Positions 61,092 to 64,000 of a DNA stretch of 64,000 bases are shown piece by piece (the stretch's first letter is position 1; the number at the start of each line of letters is the position of its first letter). Made by a program: the position numbers and the translations under genes. The notes beneath the pieces were generated by a model, which saw only the letters and a list, made by a program, of their open reading frames with translations, made no database searches and had not been told where the DNA came from. Source of the DNA: Dyadobacter sp. CY312 (GTDB taxonomy: Bacteria > Bacteroidota > Bacteroidia > Cytophagales > Spirosomataceae); the NCBI RefSeq assembly GCF_021390535.1, contig NZ_JAJUXG010000026.1, positions 27,560 to 91,559 on the forward strand, read 5' to 3'.

Positions 61092-63581
61092 TTATCTGAA
61101 TATCGCATTGGCAAACAGTATCTTACCATCGTAAAGCATGCCACGGAACAACGGATCGTCAAGCATGTAAATTACCTGGCCTCTTCCCATTTCCTGCGCA
61201 CCGAAAATCAAAGTGTTTTTAAGTTTGCTGGTCATTTTTTGTCCGACAAATCCTGCCACATATCCTTTCTCTCCAAGGTAACCCACATTCCAGCCATCTT
61301 TAAGCAGTTCAACGTCATACGCGTCCCTTACCAGCGTATAGTAATCCTGTTTCAAGCCGAATGATATCGGATGGGTTCTGTCGAAAGTTACGTTGTACAT
61401 ACTGCCCGGAGAAGAATCGCTGGTTTCAACACGTTCCTGATCGCCGTACTTTTTGAAAACATCAGGTTCTTTTCCTTTGTCAGTCGATTTTTTGGTTAAA
61501 CCAAACCCCGCTTTATTTACCAAAGCCTCGTTGGCTCCTTCCATGGCAATCAGCTTTCCGCCTTTTTTTACCCAATCCTGAATCTGATCCAGAACTTTGT
61601 CATTCAAAATTCCTGAATATCTCCCCGCAGGAAGTATAAGCACATCTATCTCGCTCCAAGGCAAGCCTGCTAATTTTCCCGGATCAACAAGCGTCATTGG
61701 GTATTGAATTTGCTGTTCGAAATAATGCCATACCGCACCAAACGAAGTGGCGGAAACACCTGGACCGGCAACGGTCACAATTTTTGGAGATTTAATTGCC
61801 GGAACAAATTCTGAACCGAAATCAGCACCTGAGGTAACAAAACCGGTTTGAACTGGAGTGAGCTGCACGTGGTGTTTGTTGGCGAGGGTAGTAATCACTT
61901 TATCGAAATCCACATTGTTGTTGCCCTTTTTGGTAATTACGAGCGTACCTGCATCATAGCTTACCTTGTCCATTTCAAAAGGAACATTCGAACTTCTTAC
62001 AAGCACATTTTTCTTCAAAAGTTCGGCAAGGAACACGGCATCTTCCACATCAGCCCATCTTGCCAGATATGCGTAAGGCGTAGCGGTTGGTATTTTATTG
62101 TCAACAGGAGTTGCCTGATATGGCGCAGGAGACAGTTTTTCTTTGAAACCGTACGTTTTCAAACCAAACAAATAAGAAATTCCCCAACTTGTAAGGTCGT
62201 ACGTTACAGAATCTTCCAGCACAGGTTTTGTTTCAAAAAGCACCCTAACCAGGTTTGATTTAGGCTGATAAGCCGAGATCAGCAAATCGTTGCTTTCAAT
62301 TTTTACCGACTGATCGGAAGAATTGCTCAGTTCCGTGCCTTTGGCAGTAATTGCTTTTCCGGCCTGACCGTATTGGAAACCCTGGTTGGTCATCCATTCT
62401 GTAAATGCCCGTACGCGCTCCTCGTTGCCTTTTGTTTTGATGATATAGGTTTTGTACTGACCGATCGGATTGACAGCAGCGTCCTCATGGAATTTGATAA
62501 ATTCACTCACAATACGCTCCTGACGGGATGAAACCGCTTCCAGCGTGGCCAGACTTGTCGCAAAATGGTGGTCGATACGGCTCACCAGCGTCAGCGTATC
62601 TTTTTCCCTTTTGCGCTCAATTGCGAGCCCGGCAGCGCCGCCACCTGCTTGTTCGTACGTAATGCCGATAGCCCCGTTGAACGAAGGCCATGTATCGCCG
62701 TAACTTGGGTAAAACAAATCGTAATTGTAACGGGTGAAATATGCCCAGTTGTTTTTGTCAAAGTACCGACGGCAGTTTTCGCCTACAAGTTCATTGAATT
62801 CACGCTGCCACGAGGTAATATCCTTGTGAAATGGCTTGGCAGCAGGAGGGAAGTAGTAACTTCTGTTGGAACCCATTTCGTGGAAATCAGCATGCAAATG
62901 TGGCATCCACTGGTTGTAAAGTGCAATTCTTGCTTTGGTTTCCTTTTGTGTTTGCCACGCCCAGTCACGGTTCAGGTCAAAAAGATAGTGGTTGAAACGT
63001 CCGCCTGGCCATGGTTCGTCGTGTTCAAGCGCAAACGGCGTCACATCCGGAACAGCATTCTGATAACGGTTATACCATTGTGTATATCTGTCGTATCCAT
63101 CCGGATTCTGGCACGGATCCAGAATGACCACCGTGTTTTTCAATATGCCCTGCGTTAACGCATTGTCTTTGTTAAGTAGTTCATAAGCAACTTTCATACT
63201 CGAATTCGCAGAAACTGCCTCGTTACCATGTACGTTGTAGCTCAGCCAAACAATAGGAGGAACCTTGCCATCGGCTTTCCCGTCCAGCATTTTAATGCTT
63301 TTCAGGTGGTTGGTACGGATGGTTTCCAGGTTGGTGATGTTCTCCGCCGACGATATAAAAGCAGTAATAAGCGGCCTTCCCTCATTGGTAGAGCCATATT
63401 GAATGATCTTCACCCGATCCGGATTCTGCTTTTGGAGAACCTTGATGTAATCCACGATCTGATGATGGTAAGTGAATTTGGATCCGAGTGGATAGCCCAG
63501 GTATTGATCAGGCGTGGGATTTTGCGCTTGCGCTAGTGAGTAGGAAAGCAAAAAGAAAAGACAATAAAGAAATCTAGTCAT
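61092..63581 (-). CDS. M14-family zinc carboxypeptidase with GATase-like C-terminal domain
   Basis: An 829-residue secreted protein from the ATG at 63581 (MTRFLYCLFFLLSYSLAQAQ, a clear signal peptide). The M14 catalytic domain spans about 25-370: zinc ligands His118/Glu121 in YNVHGNEAVSA, a third His in MPHLHADFHEMGS and the catalytic Glu in GITYEQAGGG. The C-terminal half includes a class I glutamine-amidotransferase-like segment (DVLILPAGRYSGILNDKV, DWVKKGGKLIAMEG) without obvious catalytic Cys. This two-part layout is common in Bacteroidetes and related secreted carboxypeptidases. The frame extends to 63647, but the signal peptide fixes the start. It likely digests exogenous peptides. Confidence 0.9.
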   Translation of the reverse strand: MTRFLYCLFFLLSYSLAQAQNPTPDQYLGYPLGSKFTYHHQIVDYIKVLQKQNPDRVKIIQYGSTNEGRPLITAFISSAENITNLETIRTNHLKSIKMLDGKADGKVPPIVWLSYNVHGNEAVSANSSMKVAYELLNKDNALTQGILKNTVVILDPCQNPDGYDRYTQWYNRYQNAVPDVTPFALEHDEPWPGGRFNHYLFDLNRDWAWQTQKETKARIALYNQWMPHLHADFHEMGSNRSYYFPPAAKPFHKDITSWQREFNELVGENCRRYFDKNNWAYFTRYNYDLFYPSYGDTWPSFNGAIGITYEQAGGGAAGLAIERKREKDTLTLVSRIDHHFATSLATLEAVSSRQERIVSEFIKFHEDAAVNPIGQYKTYIIKTKGNEERVRAFTEWMTNQGFQYGQAGKAITAKGTELSNSSDQSVKIESNDLLISAYQPKSNLVRVLFETKPVLEDSVTYDLTSWGISYLFGLKTYGFKEKLSPAPYQATPVDNKIPTATPYAYLARWADVEDAVFLAELLKKNVLVRSSNVPFEMDKVSYDAGTLVITKKGNNNVDFDKVITTLANKHHVQLTPVQTGFVTSGADFGSEFVPAIKSPKIVTVAGPGVSATSFGAVWHYFEQQIQYPMTLVDPGKLAGLPWSEIDVLILPAGRYSGILNDKVLDQIQDWVKKGGKLIAMEGANEALVNKAGFGLTKKSTDKGKEPDVFKKYGDQERVETSDSSPGSMYNVTFDRTHPISFGLKQDYYTLVRDAYDVELLKDGWNVGYLGEKGYVAGFVGQKMTSKLKNTLIFGAQEMGRGQVIYMLDDPLFRGMLYDGKILFANAIFR

Positions 63582-63842
63582 AGATCGGCCGGTGGTGTTA
63601 AAAGAATTAGGTTTACTCAAATTTATAAATATCATCGAATTTTGCACTATACCATGTCAGTAGAAAAAAAAGTTTTGTTTTGAATCCATTGATAATGAGA
63701 TCGGTGGAAAATATGTTTATTTTATTTTCTCTGTGAATTTGGATTATAAAAATCAACCCTGCATATTTGCACCACGTTAACGGAAACGGGAACGAAAAAG
63801 TGAAAGAAAGTGCTAAAAAAGCAGCGAAGTAGGAGACCAGTC

Positions 63843-63917
63843 GGCCCATTCGTCTAGCGGTTAGGACACGACCCTTTCACGGTTGAAACAGGGGTTCGAT
63901 TCCCCTATGGGTCACCA
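63843..63917 (+). tRNA. tRNA-Glu (TTC)
   Basis: A complete 75-base cloverleaf with the 3' CCA encoded. The acceptor arms are GGCCCAT and ATGGGTC, the D-arm TCTAGCGGTTAGGA, the anticodon loop CTTTCAC (anticodon TTC) and the T-arm AGGGGTTCGATTCCCCT. It is followed by a strong terminator. Confidence 0.96.
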
Positions 63918-63948
63918 AGTTGCTAGTATGCATCGTTCAACACTTTTT

Positions 63949-63979
63949 AAATCGCTCTGATTCAGAGCGATTTTTTTTT
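63949..63979 (+). terminator. tRNA-Glu terminator
   Basis: AAATCGCTCTGA (63949-63960) pairs with TCAGAGCGATTT (63962-63973) and is followed by six more T residues. Confidence 0.92.
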
Positions 63980-64000
63980 GCCCTGGCGAGTCGGTTTTTG

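Noticed and set aside
63613..63849. Open frame on the minus strand before tRNA-Glu
   Set aside because: It overlaps the tRNA and the peptidase start; hydrophobic composition comes from AT-rich sequence.
1..64000. CRISPR arrays, insertion sequences and prophage genes
   Set aside because: No regularly spaced repeats, transposase, capsid, terminase or cas-like proteins were seen anywhere in the window.

Overview
The window looks like a chromosomal segment of a Bacteroidetes bacterium, most likely a Cytophagales member of the Dyadobacter/Spirosomaceae type. That placement is inferred from protein families and style, not from a marker-gene comparison. Supporting signs are a FecI/FecR sigma/anti-sigma pair with an STN-domain partner, GIN-head (DUF2807) and PspC/DUF5668/LiaF-like envelope proteins, DUF4105, the NodU/DUF5989/SxtJ module, many lipoproteins, and weak or absent Shine-Dalgarno sequences. 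I see no prophage, insertion sequence, CRISPR array or rRNA operon.

Left part (1-11.8 kb): a pectin/rhamnogalacturonan utilisation region. It holds the cut-off start of a secreted protein, a GH105 unsaturated rhamnogalacturonyl hydrolase, KdgF, and a large CE12 acetylesterase-GH28 fusion. After an unrelated stretch come KduI, KduD and a divergent LacI-type regulator. The CE12-GH28 gene and kduD share a gap-free ~50-bp upstream block with a PurR/LacI-like AACGTT-centred palindrome, which suggests one regulon controlled by that regulator. Between them lie a DUF4105 protein, an orphan DUF6364-type antitoxin and a MntA-HepT toxin-antitoxin pair.

11.8-28 kb: a Nudix hydrolase, a peroxiredoxin-fold protein with displaced cysteines, a class I aminotransferase, a RES-Xre toxin-antitoxin pair with a palindromic promoter, a LolC/E-type permease and glutamine-dependent NAD synthetase. 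Next is an ECF sigma/FecR/STN-repeat cell-surface signalling operon whose outer-membrane partner carries a strict 16-residue repeat instead of a TonB receptor. A VanX-like dipeptidase, a three-gene PspC/LiaF-like envelope operon and a TrpF-like protein lacking the usual catalytic residues follow.

28-41 kb: a DUF4160-DUF2442 pair, galM-galK with an upstream 2-hydroxyacid dehydrogenase, an orphan histidine kinase, a META-domain lipoprotein, a HEAT-like protein, fumC, the remnant of a VapBC-like locus, and metE behind a cobalamin riboswitch. The B12-dependent metH lies 9 kb further on, divergent from an Lrp/AsnC regulator, so the strain can switch between the two methionine synthases according to B12 supply.

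41-64 kb: a NodU carbamoyltransferase-SGNH hydrolase-DUF5989-SxtJ module (relatives of saxitoxin sxtI/K/J), which is the best candidate here for an incompletely described system. Then come Ppx/GppA, a second ECF sigma factor overlapping an anti-sigma-like protein with a beta-barrel-like C-terminus, metH, a CNT nucleoside transporter, a YihY/BrkB protein, SppA, SixA, XerD, AroQ, an M14 peptidase and tRNA-Glu.
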